Positions 25,443 to 35,200 of a stretch of 42,635 nt of DNA are shown here, one piece after another. Origin of the DNA: DAOPXV01 sp035352535 (GTDB lineage Bacteria > Muiribacteriota > UBA9980); assembly GCA_964545075.1 (NCBI GenBank), contig CAZJFS010000017.1:1-42635 (forward strand), given 5' to 3'. The translations under genes and the position numbers were made by a program. The notes under the pieces were generated by a model that was not told the DNA's origin, ran no database searches, and saw nothing but the letters and a program-made list of their open reading frames with translations. Numbering within the stretch: the first letter of the stretch is position 1; each line of letters opens with the position of its first letter.

Positions 25443-27800
25443 TTATCTTTCGCTGGGGAGAATGAAAGAGCCGATGTTGTGCAGGAACCAGATCATCGTC
25501 GAAAGGTCGGGCTCCATTTTTATGTAGTCGAGAACGGCTTTTTTGCTGGAGGTTATGTCGCCCTTATAAAATGAAAGCGTCGCGTCGAGCATGAGATTGA
25601 GTTTTTTGAATTTGGTGCCCTTTACCGCTTTGGCGATATTTTCAAATTCGGCGATCACGCGCGGATCATATTTCGGGGCCCCGGTTTTCTTGTATTGATC
25701 GAGAGCGCCCAGAAGGGCTTCGCGGACATTGCCGGAAGCTCCGACCTGAAGGCTTTTGGCGTACGCATACATGAATTTTTCTTCGTCTGAAAGATCGCGG
25801 GCGGGCGCCTGGATGGTGATCATTTTGCTCGCGACGGGCATCACTTTGTATGAGGTGGTCCATATTCCAAGGGACGTTCCGCGGATCAAAAGGAATGGAT
25901 TGTCCGGGTCCGACTTAAGCGCTTCGATTATGTGGTTCAGCGCTTTTTCGTAATTGCCTTTCAACTGTTCGGTCATGGATTTATCATAGCAGCCGCGGGC
26001 ATCCGGTTTTGAAAGGAAAAAATCGAGTATGGCCTTCGGTTCGTCAGCGGTTTCGATCTTTTTGATGTAATCAGCGTCCAGGACGTTCCGGGCGAAAAAT
26101 TCGAAGCTTCTGAAGATGGAATATTCAAAGCGCGCGGTGAGCGGATCTACCTTTGAGACGTCTTTTACGACAAATGACGGCGGCGTTTTTGAATCGAGGA
26201 ATGCAAAAAGTTCGTTCAGCCCGGCTGTGACCTTTTCCATTTTACCGAGGCGGAGGGCCGAATGGATATAGCAGAAATAGTGGTGCGCGAAAGGCCATAT
26301 CATAAGCGCGCTCTGTTCGGAATCGATTTTGAATGCGCCGGCTAGTTTGTCAGGCGGCATCGAAAGGCATTTTTCAAAATATTCCTTCGCGCGGGCGGCG
26401 TCTTTTTTTTCAGAGTAGATCACGCCGAGAATATAGTTGACGGACATCGAGTCCGGCATGATCTCTCGGGAGCGTATGAGAGTGGATAGCGCAAGATCGA
26501 GCTTGCCTGAATAAAAATAAAAAAGTCCGAGTTTGGTGAGGATGTCGGCGTCGCCAGGATGTTTTTGGGCGAGTTCGCTAAAGAGCGTTATGGCCGTATT
26601 GAAAAGCTTTCCGGAATATAAGGCGTCCTCGATCTCGCGCATAAGTATCTTACTGTTGGCGGGGTTTTTCGCGAGTTCGATATCCATGTGCTTGAGAGCG
26701 TTTACGATATCGTTGAGCTTGAGATAGGAGATAGCGATATAATAATGGGTTTTGTTTTCGACGCTGTCGCCGAAATCATCGACCGTTTTTAAAAGATGTT
26801 CGAGCGCCGCTTTGTATTGTTGCCTGTCGAAGAGGAGCCTTCCTTTTAAAAGCTGAGCGCGGGTGTTTTGGGGAATCTGGGCGATGAGCTTATCAATGCT
26901 TTTTTCGGCTTTGTCATAATTTTTAGCCACGGTGTTGAGTTCGGCTACCATGGTGTTAATGGCAATGTCATCCGGCTTTTCGTTGGCGAGTTTCTGAAAC
27001 TGTTCGAGGGCGGCGTCGAAATTTCCTGAGGCCATCGCCTGCGTGAACAGAGCTCGCAAACTTGCTTCGTCGCCAGGATTTTTCCGCAGATTGCCCTTGA
27101 CCAGTTCCATGGATTTGGAAAAATCACCGTTGCGCATGGAGATGGACGTGAAGAATTCGGCATACTGGGAATCGCCGGGATATTTTTTCATTTCTTCCGA
27201 AAGCAGAGCCAGCGCTTCCTGGGTTTTGCCGGAGTTCGAATAGACGTCAGCCAGCATTATATTGAGTTCTTTGGTATATTCGGGGCTTTGAGATCTTTTT
27301 AGTTCGGCGTTTATTATTTCAACGGCTTCCGCGCCGCGGCCGATTTTGGAATAAACCACGGGGGCGGTGGCTTTAAAAAAGCTGTTGTCCGGCGAGACTC
27401 TTTTGATCTTGTCCAGTATTTTGGCGGCCGTGTCGAATTTATTGGCGGCCCTCAAGTGCGACGTCAGAATGAAAAGAGGCTGCAGGTTGACCAAAAGCAT
27501 CTGATCGGGGGCGTTTGAATAAAAATCGGCGACTTCATCAAGTTTAGCCGACTTGCTTTGATCCAGGATCAGGGCGAAGTTATCGTAAGCCTGTTTGAAA
27601 TTGGCGCTTTCTTTTGACGCAAGCGCGGCTTTTTTACATTCCGTCGCAGCCAGATCATAATTTTTTTCCCTGACGAGCGCGCTTATGTCGATCTCTGAAG
27701 TCGCGAAAACAATATTCGCGGAAAAAAAGCAAAAAGATAGAACACAAAGGAAAAATGCGGCTTTCAACGAGCCGGAATGAAAGGGAGGTTTAAACTTCAT
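25443..27800 (-). CDS. Exported TPR-repeat protein
   Basis: The start is the ATG at 27800 (MKFKPPF), because GAGGTG stands six bases upstream; a GTG at 27809 lies inside that site. The protein is then 785 residues. A signal peptide (AAFFLCVLSFCFFSANIVFA) precedes a long array of TPR pairs, about a dozen, with typical signatures such as GKTQEALALLSEEMKKYPGDS, GNFDAALEQFQKLANEKPDD and GKLDLALSTLIRSREIMPDS. TPR superhelices bind other proteins; exported ones often scaffold envelope assembly. It has a strong promoter and its own terminator, so it is a single-gene unit. I cannot give a more exact function. Confidence 0.75.
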   Translation of the reverse strand: MKFKPPFHSGSLKAAFFLCVLSFCFFSANIVFATSEIDISALVREKNYDLAATECKKAALASKESANFKQAYDNFALILDQSKSAKLDEVADFYSNAPDQMLLVNLQPLFILTSHLRAANKFDTAAKILDKIKRVSPDNSFFKATAPVVYSKIGRGAEAVEIINAELKRSQSPEYTKELNIMLADVYSNSGKTQEALALLSEEMKKYPGDSQYAEFFTSISMRNGDFSKSMELVKGNLRKNPGDEASLRALFTQAMASGNFDAALEQFQKLANEKPDDIAINTMVAELNTVAKNYDKAEKSIDKLIAQIPQNTRAQLLKGRLLFDRQQYKAALEHLLKTVDDFGDSVENKTHYYIAISYLKLNDIVNALKHMDIELAKNPANSKILMREIEDALYSGKLFNTAITLFSELAQKHPGDADILTKLGLFYFYSGKLDLALSTLIRSREIMPDSMSVNYILGVIYSEKKDAARAKEYFEKCLSMPPDKLAGAFKIDSEQSALMIWPFAHHYFCYIHSALRLGKMEKVTAGLNELFAFLDSKTPPSFVVKDVSKVDPLTARFEYSIFRSFEFFARNVLDADYIKKIETADEPKAILDFFLSKPDARGCYDKSMTEQLKGNYEKALNHIIEALKSDPDNPFLLIRGTSLGIWTTSYKVMPVASKMITIQAPARDLSDEEKFMYAYAKSLQVGASGNVREALLGALDQYKKTGAPKYDPRVIAEFENIAKAVKGTKFKKLNLMLDATLSFYKGDITSSKKAVLDYIKMEPDLSTMIWFLHNIGSFILPSER

Positions 27801-27844
27801 GGATTTCACCTCAAAATTTATTGATTTTGGTTATTTTCTTAAAA

Positions 27845-27873
27845 ATTTTAGCACCATTTGGTCGTTAAGTCAA
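27845..27873 (-). promoter_or_regulatory. Promoter of the exported TPR gene
   Basis: On the minus strand TTGACT (27868-27873), 17 bases and TAAAAT (27845-27850), with a leader of about 38 bases and a GAGGTG ribosome binding site. Confidence 0.65.
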
Positions 27874-27945
27874 GTAATGGCGGATATACTGAAGGCATGT
27901 AAAACGTCGCATGTAAGAATGGTGGAATTTAAAAGTCTTAATTTA

Positions 27946-29103
27946 TCAGTCTTTTGCGCCAGCTTCATTCAATATGCTTAAAATTACGGGTATATTATTT
28001 TTTACGGCTATTTTGTAGGCGGTCGTTCCGTCCGCCGTTTTTATATTTACGTTCGCGCCGGCTTCAGCAAGCAGCCTGACCATATCGACGGAGCCTTTGT
28101 CGCATGCGTGCATAAGCGCGGTATAGCCTGATTTGTCGCATGCATTTATATCTATTCCGGTTTTTATAAGGAGTTTAGCCATTTCGCAGTCCGATCTTAA
28201 CGCGCATAGCGTCAGAAGGGTTCTGCCGTCGTTATTGATAATAAGCGTATCGGCTTTTTTTTCAATGAGAATTTTCGCCGTTTCTATCTTGCCTTTGCCG
28301 ACCGCATAGGAAAGCGCATTTCTGCCGTCGTTATTTTTAAAATTAACGTCCGCTCCTTTTTCGATAAGGCGCTTGACCATTAGCCTGCGGTCGTTTTCAG
28401 TGGCGAGCATAAGGGCGGTAACGTTATTGCCGTTTTTTAAATTGACGTCCGCTCCTTTTGAGATCAGCAGTACGGCGACGGTGTCATGGCCTTTTTCGGC
28501 GACCATCATAAGGGGCGTATTGCCGTTTTTTTCCGTAACGTTGACGTCCGCTCCATTTTCTAAAAGAAGCATCACGCATTGGTCGTATCCGCGGTCGGCC
28601 GCGCTTGCGATAGGGGACCAGCCTTTGTCGTCCTTGATTTTGACGTCGGCTTTTTTTTCGATAAGTATTTTTATTGATTCTGGATGGTTATTTTCCGAGG
28701 CGGCGATGAGCGGGGTCGTTCCGTCAATGTCTTTCGAATTAACGTCCGCTCCGTTTTCAGCAAGAAGTTTTGTGATGAATTGAAAGCCTTTTTCGGCTGT
28801 TATTATAATGGGGGGCGTGCCCTGGTCATTTTTGGAATTGACGTCCGCTTCGCGTTCGAGCAGGAGCTTTACGATATCGTATAAGCCTTTGGAAGCGGCG
28901 AACGTTAAAAGCGTCTCGCCGTTATCGAGGCGCTGATTAACTTCCGCTCCGTTTTCAAGAAGGTTTTTGACTTCAGTGGAATGCTGATTATAAACGTCCG
29001 CGGTATTAATGATTTCGGCTATCGATTGAGCGGCGGCATAATTCCCGCCTGAAAATACGGCTAAAAGAATTGCAAGTGATATCGAGACAATTTTATAGAG
29101 CAT
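27946..29103 (-). CDS. Exported ankyrin-repeat protein
   Basis: The 385-residue protein has a signal peptide (YKIVSISLAILLAVFSGG to YAAAQ) and then about ten ankyrin repeats of 33 residues covering nearly the whole chain. The repeats are regular: most end in L-L-x-x-GADVN and begin with a D-G-x-T-P-L-like turn. A few units use KADVK or KADTL in place of GADVN. Ankyrin arrays bind other proteins; this one would act in the periplasm or outside. Nothing else in the chain suggests enzyme activity. AAGGAG lies seven bases before the ATG, and a TTGAAA/TAAAAT promoter (29143-29171) precedes it. Confidence 0.85.
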   Translation of the reverse strand: MLYKIVSISLAILLAVFSGGNYAAAQSIAEIINTADVYNQHSTEVKNLLENGAEVNQRLDNGETLLTFAASKGLYDIVKLLLEREADVNSKNDQGTPPIIITAEKGFQFITKLLAENGADVNSKDIDGTTPLIAASENNHPESIKILIEKKADVKIKDDKGWSPIASAADRGYDQCVMLLLENGADVNVTEKNGNTPLMMVAEKGHDTVAVLLISKGADVNLKNGNNVTALMLATENDRRLMVKRLIEKGADVNFKNNDGRNALSYAVGKGKIETAKILIEKKADTLIINNDGRTLLTLCALRSDCEMAKLLIKTGIDINACDKSGYTALMHACDKGSVDMVRLLAEAGANVNIKTADGTTAYKIAVKNNIPVILSILNEAGAKD

Positions 29104-29142
29104 TTTTCAACTCCTTGAGAATTTTTAAAAAACGGTTAATAT

Positions 29143-29171
29143 ATTTTATAACAAATATGGATATTTTTCAA
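29143..29171 (-). promoter_or_regulatory. Candidate promoter of the ankyrin gene
   Basis: On the minus strand TTGAAA (29166-29171), 17 bases and TAAAAT (29143-29148), with a leader of about 33 bases. Confidence 0.5.
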
Positions 29172-29259
29172 GCTGTTATAAATTATAAATTTTTTTATTA
29201 TGACCCGGCGGCAAAAAGTGAAAAAAACATTTATGTTGGTAATTACAACGCCTGAAAAA

Positions 29260-29313
29260 CGCGTCAAGATTTCCGTAATGATATAAAACCATATATTTAG
29301 GGTGTTTTGACGC
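29260..29313. promoter_or_regulatory. Inverted half-sites upstream of the sigma-54 promoter
   Basis: GCGTCAA (29260-29266) and its reverse complement TTGACGC (29307-29313) lie just upstream of the sigma-54 promoter, 47 bases apart start to start. They could be activator half-sites, but this is a guess from position and symmetry. Confidence 0.3.
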
Positions 29314-29324
29314 TGATTAACCAT

Positions 29325-29340
29325 TGGCACGGCTGTTGCA
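29325..29340 (+). promoter_or_regulatory. Sigma-54 (RpoN) promoter
   Basis: TGGCACGGCTGTTGCA matches the sigma-54 consensus TGGCAC-N5-TTGCA at every fixed position, with GG at -24 and GC at -12. The predicted start is near 29351. It is oriented toward the response regulator gene at 29496. Confidence 0.85.
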
Positions 29341-29365
29341 ATATAAGCAGGCGGGTAAAATTAAA

Positions 29366-29463
29366 AGCAGGGGACGGTTGATTTTCCCGTCACGGTTCTA
29401 ACGATTCCGGGGCGGTTTTGGCAAAGGTTCGAAAAGCGCCTTTGCCTCCCCTGTCGCTTTTTC
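29366..29463 (+). ncRNA. Structured leader between the sigma-54 promoter and the response regulator
   Basis: GCAGGGGA (29367-29374) pairs with TCCCCTGT (29447-29454) to close a junction. Inside are GGCAAAGG (29420-29427) with CCTTTGCC (29439-29446), an 8-bp hairpin, and CGG/CCG (29375-29377 with 29387-29389). A T-run (29458-29462) follows the closing stem. An alternative pairing of GAAAAGCG (29431-29438) with CGCTTTTTC (29455-29463) excludes the inner hairpin. It matches no riboswitch class I know. It could be a leader, an attenuator or a short RNA of about 110 bases. Confidence 0.45.
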
Positions 29464-29495
29464 AAACATCGGCATAGTTTAAGAAAGGAAGAAAG

Positions 29496-29888
29496 ATGAA
29501 TGTCTCGGGTGAAAAAACGGGGAAATACAAAATTCTTATCGTTGAAGACAATCTGGAAAATGCCGCGCTTATGGCTGAAATGCTTGAAGTTGCCTGCGGG
29601 CACAGCGTGGTATGGACCAAAAACGGTCATCTTGCTTTAAAGGAGGTCAGCGAACAGGATTTTGATGTTATCCTGATGGATATCCGTATGCCTGAAATGA
29701 GCGGATTTGAATCTTCCCGCCAGATAAGGCAGCTTGGATATGACATGCCTATAATCGCGATCACTTCGGATGCCACTTGCCTTGGAAACAAGGAATTGAA
29801 AAATTCGGGGATCAATTCAATGGTTTTAAAGCCTTTTAAATTCAAACAACTTGAGGCGGCGATAGAGCAGGCTATAGGCATAAATTAA
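29496..29888 (+). CDS. Single-domain response regulator (CheY-like receiver)
   Basis: The 130-residue protein is one receiver domain with no output domain. Acidic residues E17/D18 (KILIVEDN), the phosphorylation site D62 (VILMDIRMPEMSG), T90 (AITSDA) and K112 (VLKPF) are all in place, so it should take a phosphate from a histidine kinase. ILMDIRMPEMSG is the form seen in receivers of hybrid-kinase phosphorelays. No kinase is encoded in the window. AAGGA stands about eight bases before the ATG. The sigma-54 promoter and the leader upstream suggest it is made only under a specific signal through an enhancer-binding protein. Confidence 0.92.
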   Translation: MNVSGEKTGKYKILIVEDNLENAALMAEMLEVACGHSVVWTKNGHLALKEVSEQDFDVILMDIRMPEMSGFESSRQIRQLGYDMPIIAITSDATCLGNKELKNSGINSMVLKPFKFKQLEAAIEQAIGIN

Positions 29889-30006
29889 GGCTTCATGGAA
29901 TTTTTGGTGATACGGTTTTCGGGGTACGGGAAATTCTTTTTCCGCGCCGGTAATTTGCTTTTCAAAAAAGTGTGTTGAAATCCAACGATTTTTTGTGGTA
30001 AAATTC

Positions 30007-30035
30007 TTTTCATAATACATTTTATCTGGTATAAT
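30007..30035 (+). promoter_or_regulatory. Promoter of folD
   Basis: TTTTCA (30007-30012), 17 bases and TATAAT (30030-30035), followed by a leader of about 38 bases and GGAAGG before the ATG. Confidence 0.55.
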
Positions 30036-30079
30036 AAAAAAAAGAGCGTCAATCTATTAAAAATATAAGGCGGAAGGTT

Positions 30080-30976
30080 ATGCAGATTTTAGATGGAAAA
30101 GTTTGTTCGGATTTTTATCGGGCTCAAGTAAGCGAAACCGTAAAAAAAATAATAGCGCTGAATGAAAAACCTCCGAGATTATCGGTTTTTCTCGTCGGCG
30201 ATAATCAGTCGTCGGCGATGTATATAAGAATGAAGGAAAAGGCATGCCGTGAAACCGGGATAGAAACGCGCACGCATGTTTTAAGCGAAGAGACTAGCGA
30301 AGCGGATATAATAGAACTCATAAAAAAGGAGAACGCCGATTCCCAGACTTCCGGAATACTCGTTCAGCTTCCGCTTCCGAAGAAATATAACGAAACCAGA
30401 ATATTGAGCAACATAGAAGCGGCAAAGGACGCGGACTGTTTTCTGCCCGAAAATATAGGGCACATGTTTCTGGGCAATAAAGAGACGGTTATATCCTGCA
30501 CCCCGCTCGGCGTGATGAAACTTTTAAATTATTATAAAATAGACGTGGCCGGAAAGGACGTCTGCATAATCGGCCGTTCGAACATCGTCGGGAAGCCCCT
30601 CGCTTTGCTTATGCTTGCGGCTAACGCTACCGTGACGATCTGCCATTCGAAAACTAAAAATCTGCCGGAGGTCGCGAAAAGGGCCGATATACTCGTGGCC
30701 GCTATCGGCCGCGCGCGCATGATCGATGAAACTTACGTCAAGCCGGGCGCCGTCGTCGTCGATGTTGGAATAAATCACGTCGAAGTTGGCAATGGAAAGT
30801 CCGAGACATGCGGCGATTGCGATTTTGAAAAGATTTCGAAGGTCGCCGGAGCAATTACGCCTGTTCCTAAAGGCGTAGGCCCGATGACGATCGCCATGGT
30901 TTTATATAATACCGTATATAACTATATTCTGATGAAAAAACTCGACATTAAAATGGATATCGGACCAAAGTTCTAA
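30080..30976 (+). CDS. folD: Methylenetetrahydrofolate dehydrogenase / cyclohydrolase
   Basis: FolD interconverts 5,10-methylene-THF, 5,10-methenyl-THF and 10-formyl-THF, feeding purine and formyl-Met synthesis. The 298-residue protein has the Y-x3-K-x-K catalytic motif (Y48, K52, K54 in AMYIRMKEK), QLPLPKKYNE, DCFLPENIG, the NADP-binding GRSNIVGKPLALLML and the C-terminal PVPKGVGPMTIAML-type motif (here PVPKGVGPMTIAMVL). All are family hallmarks. Its last 29 bases overlap the 3' end of the convergent putative porin gene. Confidence 0.97.
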   Translation: MQILDGKVCSDFYRAQVSETVKKIIALNEKPPRLSVFLVGDNQSSAMYIRMKEKACRETGIETRTHVLSEETSEADIIELIKKENADSQTSGILVQLPLPKKYNETRILSNIEAAKDADCFLPENIGHMFLGNKETVISCTPLGVMKLLNYYKIDVAGKDVCIIGRSNIVGKPLALLMLAANATVTICHSKTKNLPEVAKRADILVAAIGRARMIDETYVKPGAVVVDVGINHVEVGNGKSETCGDCDFEKISKVAGAITPVPKGVGPMTIAMVLYNTVYNYILMKKLDIKMDIGPKF

Positions 30977-32144
30977 AATTGACTCTTTCGGTCAGCATAT
31001 TTGAATTGTCGTTTTTATAGCCTTTTAGGAAAGAAGTTTCGAATTCAAGGCCGCGGTACGATGAACTGAAAATAGCCATAACGATCTGCATCTGAGCTAT
31101 ATCTTCACTCAGGCCATCGGCTTTCGTGAAAAGCGGTGTCAGTGCGCAATAGTGGCGGAGCGTTACTCCGGTGTTTAGGATGTTTTTAAATTTCATCGTT
31201 AATTGATGCGCCATAACGCTTTTTTGATAGGGAAAAAGTATTCCGCTCGCGGATGTATCAGCAAGATTTCTGGCCAGCAGAAAATAATTGTTGGATGTTT
31301 TGTTGGCGAGATATTCTAAGCTGTAGGCGAGCTCTCTTTTTTTCGCGGCCAGTCCGGCTTCGCCTTTTAAAATTTTCGCAAGATCGAATCCGGCGGAAAT
31401 CGACATCTGATCTATCGGCTCTAAATATTTAAACCCGTTGCTTCTGGCGCCGAACGCAAGCTTTATTTTATCATCGGCGCTTTTTTCGATATCGGCGATC
31501 GTGATATTGCGCGAATCGTTGAAAGCGTGAAACAATCTTATTTGTTTATATTTTCCGCCATATATCTTCATCGAGTTGGAGTAGTCGACGTCGAACTGAT
31601 AGTCCGTGAATATTTCGGCATCGCCGCCTTTAAAAAAACGCGCGTATGAAAAATTGCCCTGGCCTTTTTTATCTTTGGGCCGGTTTACGGGGTCGAATCC
31701 GTAATTAAAATTTCTAAGGTCGAGGAAACGCGGTTCGAGCGGTTCGAAATGAAAAAGGCCGAACTTTATGGCGGAGGCCGGATTTATTTTCTGGATATAC
31801 GCTTCATTCAAGTTGAACTGGCCGGTTTCTGACATGGCGTTATACTGTTTCGTGTACGAGTCGCCTTCGAAATTTTGAACGCGTCCGCGCATGACGATCG
31901 CGGCGCTCGTGTCGAGTTTGGAAAGATCCACCCAGAGAGTGTTTGATATTCCCTGACGTCCGGCTCCGTCCCCTATGTCGATGAGACTGAAGCGCCCTTC
32001 GTATGTAAGATCGGCATTTACGTTTTCATTTATTTTGTACGCGGCGGCGAAGGCTTCCGGTTTATTGATCAAAACTGATATCAGAACGAAAAAAATAATT
32101 ATTGAAATATAACGGACTTCGGCTTTTAAAAAATTTATTATCAT
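30948..32144 (-). CDS. Putative outer-membrane beta-barrel protein
   Basis: The 398-residue protein has an N-terminal hydrophobic signal (about 10-33, IISIIIFFVLISVLINKP-like, ending near EAFA). The rest alternates polar and nonpolar residues with many aromatics and ends in Phe (RTLVRYPF), the C-terminal signature of bacterial outer-membrane barrels. There are no membrane helices after the signal. Pattern stretches such as FSYARFFKGGDAEIFTDY and FGARSNGFKYLEP look like barrel strands. I do not recognise a named family; a porin-like channel is the simplest idea. No ribosome binding site is seen before the ATG; TTGTCA with TATAAC lies directly upstream. Confidence 0.6.
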   Translation of the reverse strand: MIINFLKAEVRYISIIIFFVLISVLINKPEAFAAAYKINENVNADLTYEGRFSLIDIGDGAGRQGISNTLWVDLSKLDTSAAIVMRGRVQNFEGDSYTKQYNAMSETGQFNLNEAYIQKINPASAIKFGLFHFEPLEPRFLDLRNFNYGFDPVNRPKDKKGQGNFSYARFFKGGDAEIFTDYQFDVDYSNSMKIYGGKYKQIRLFHAFNDSRNITIADIEKSADDKIKLAFGARSNGFKYLEPIDQMSISAGFDLAKILKGEAGLAAKKRELAYSLEYLANKTSNNYFLLARNLADTSASGILFPYQKSVMAHQLTMKFKNILNTGVTLRHYCALTPLFTKADGLSEDIAQMQIVMAIFSSSYRGLEFETSFLKGYKNDNSNMLTERVNFRTLVRYPF

Positions 32145-32260
32145 AAGTTATATTTTCGGTATAATTTTTGACAAATAAAATTATTTTTATTAACCGGCAA
32201 AATAATTATTGGCGCATGGCGGGGAAGCGGTTTTAATTAGAAGAGCGAGTGAACGGCGGA

Positions 32261-35200
32261 TCAGACTTTAATGATCGAGCTTCCGTCGGGTTGCTTGAGT
32301 ATCTCTATCCTTGTTGGAATGCGCTCCCGGACCTCACGGATATGGCTTATCACGCCGATTTTTTTCCCGATGTCGTTGAGATTATTTATCATGTCGAGGA
32401 CATCTTCGAGGGCTTCGGAATCTAAAACGCCGAACCCTTCGTCTAAAAACATGAAGTCGATGCTTTTGTTTCCGGCGCTGACCTGGCTTAGCGCAAGAGC
32501 CAGGGAAAGGCTGGCCATGAAACTTTCGCCGCCTGATATGGTGGATATTTCCCGCTCGAGGCCTTCGTTCAAATAATCCTTTATGAATATCTGATTGGCG
32601 CTTTCGGGGTCGGACGCGAATTCATACCGGCCGCCCGTAAGTTTTTTCATATATTGGCTTGCGAGCGCCAGAAGGCTTTCCATATGAAATGACAGGACGA
32701 AATCGCGGAACTGATTGTCTTTCGTGATCAGGTAAAGTTGTTCGACGGTCGCGAAATCCTTCTTTAAAAGTTCGAATTCTTCCGTGATTTTTCTAAACTC
32801 TTCCCCAAGTTTTTCTATTTCGGCGAGCTGATTTGAAAGTTCTCCTATTTCGCGGTTGGCCTTTTCGATCTCGAGATTTTTAGACGCTTCTTCATTTTTT
32901 ACGGTTTCCAGCTTTAACGGATCGAAAGGTTCGCGCGCTAAAACGCTTTCTTTTTCTTTTATCGCCGCTTCGATCCTGTTTTTTTCCATGGATTTTAAAG
33001 CGTATATCCGTTCGATATTTTCGATATTTTTAATGTTGGGCAGCATTTCTTTTACTATATGGATTTCGATGCCGGTTTCCCGGCATTTTTCAAGAAGGAA
33101 GTTTTCGCAGGATGAGATAACGTCCTTGAATTTCGATATATCTTCCCGCAATTTTATTATGAAGGCCTGCCTGGAAATTTTATGCGAGTTAAGTTCGGAG
33201 ACTGTTTTATCGAGTTTGCCGGACTCGCTTTCTATGAAATTTTTTTCGGCTTCGAGCCCGTTTAGAAGTTCGTCGGGATCTTTGTTCTGCGTCAGAGCGC
33301 AAAATTCGGCGCTTAAAAGGGCGAGCTCTGAGTCGATGGCGGCTATTTCTTTTGCCAGTTCGGTTTTTATCGCCGTGGCGTTCTCCTTTTGCATTAATAT
33401 TTTTTCGGCTTGAGATTTAACCATGATTCTTTCTTTTTCACATTTTTCAATGGTCGTGGAAGCCGATTTGAGAGTTTTTAAAGCTTCTTCCCATTTTTTT
33501 ATGACCTCGCCCGCGGCAAGGCCTTTAAGCGGAACCGGCGGTTCAAGGGCTTTAAGAAGCGTGCGGCATTCGCCGTTCGCCTTTTTTATTTCGTCGTTTT
33601 TAAGCATGAGCTCGCCTTTTTTTTCGTAGCCGTTCTGTTTTATTATCGCGCTCAAACTCAGCGCGGAGTTTTTTTCACTTTCCGCATGAGCGGCTTTTTT
33701 TTCAAGCCCTTTTATTTCCGCCTCTACGTCCTGAAGTTCTTTTTTTAGTTCATCCGGAATCTTTCCCGTCGTTTTCGTTTCGATGCCGCTGTTTAATGCC
33801 GGGTGTTCCAGGCTTCCGCAGACGGGACAGGCTCGCCCTTCTTTCAATTTCAACCGGATGTCGCGGGCGGCGTTTAATATGGAGCTTGTTTCAAGCTCGG
33901 CTGAAACGCGTTCCTTTCGGCTTTCGCATTCCTCTATTTCAGCGCGCGCGCCTGAAGCCGTCCGGCCGTTCGATTCCGCTTTTTTTGACATTTCCGAAAG
34001 CTGCCGATCAATTTCGGCGATCCGGCGGGTCAAAAGGGCCGCTTCTTTTTCAAGTTTAGCCAGCTCTTTAGTTCTGATGTCCAATTTTTCAAAATTGTTT
34101 TTAAATTCGTTGAGCAGGCCATCCGTTCCTTCGAATTGCGAAAATGAACTGATGGAAATGGAAGCGTCAGCGATGTTTTTTTCAATTACTTTAAGCGTTT
34201 CCAATGCGGCTTCGGCTTCGGTGGAATTTTTCGTTATGCGAAATTGCTCCTCGGCGGCCTTCTCTTTTTTCAAGCCGATCGAGGAGCCGAGTGGTTCCAT
34301 TCTTTCCTTGATGGCGGCGGCCCTTATTAAAGAGGTTTTCTGGGTCTCGTAACTTTTTTCGAAAAGCGCCTTCCGCTCTTTCATCCGGGCTTGCTGGCCG
34401 GCGCGTTTTTCAAGGGAAGCGTCAATGCTTAAAATTTCACGGCTTTCCGCGTCCGCTTTGTTTTCCGCGTCCTTAAGGGCCGCCTGGCTTTCTAAAAGCC
34501 TCCGGAAAGTATCGGAAAAATGATCGCGGGTTTTTTTCAGATTCGTCAATTCGCTTTGGGCCGCATTGAAATCGAAAGAATCGTTCAAAAGTGAAAGCTT
34601 TTTATTATCGGTCTCAAGTTCGGCGGAAGCGGTTTTAAGGCGTTCAAGCGAAGTTTTTAAGGCGCTGATTTCTTGAAGTCCGGCCTTCGTTTTTTCAAGG
34701 AATATATATTTTTCGGACATGTCTTTTTTTACGGTTTCGATGCCGCGCCCGCCGATATTGGCTGAAAGGCCATCCAGTTTGATTTTATGGATCGAATAAT
34801 CGGTTTTATATCTTTCGTAATCGTCTTTTATCGCGATCTTTATTTTTTCGAGGATTTCATTGCCGGTTACCGTTTCAATTATCTTTCTGCGTTCCTCGGG
34901 CCGCGCCTTTAAAAAATCATCGAACTTGTTCTGGGCCAGGATGACGGTTTTGGTGAAACTGTCGTATTCAAGGCCCAGAAGGTCCGCGGTGTGGCGCTCG
35001 ATATTATTGACACGAACTCCGGCTATCGGTTCTCCGTCTTTATATGCGCATATTTTTTTGAGGTCTTTTTTATCTATTTGCCATAAATGCTTGTAAATAT
35101 GGCCGTTCAATTCAAATACAAGCTCTATGGCGGCGCTTTTTTCACTCTGGTTTTTAAGCATCCGCGTGTTTTTGGATGAAAGCCGCGGCGTCCTGTCAAA

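Noticed and set aside
29366..29463. Cyclic di-GMP (GEMM-I) riboswitch
   Set aside because: Short words such as GCAAA, GAAA and GCCTCC resemble that class, but their order and pairing do not fit its fold.
32856..34352. Long plus-strand reading frames (185 and 189 codons) opposite sbcC
   Set aside because: They are Ser/Phe-rich shadows of the sbcC coiled coil and have no start signals.
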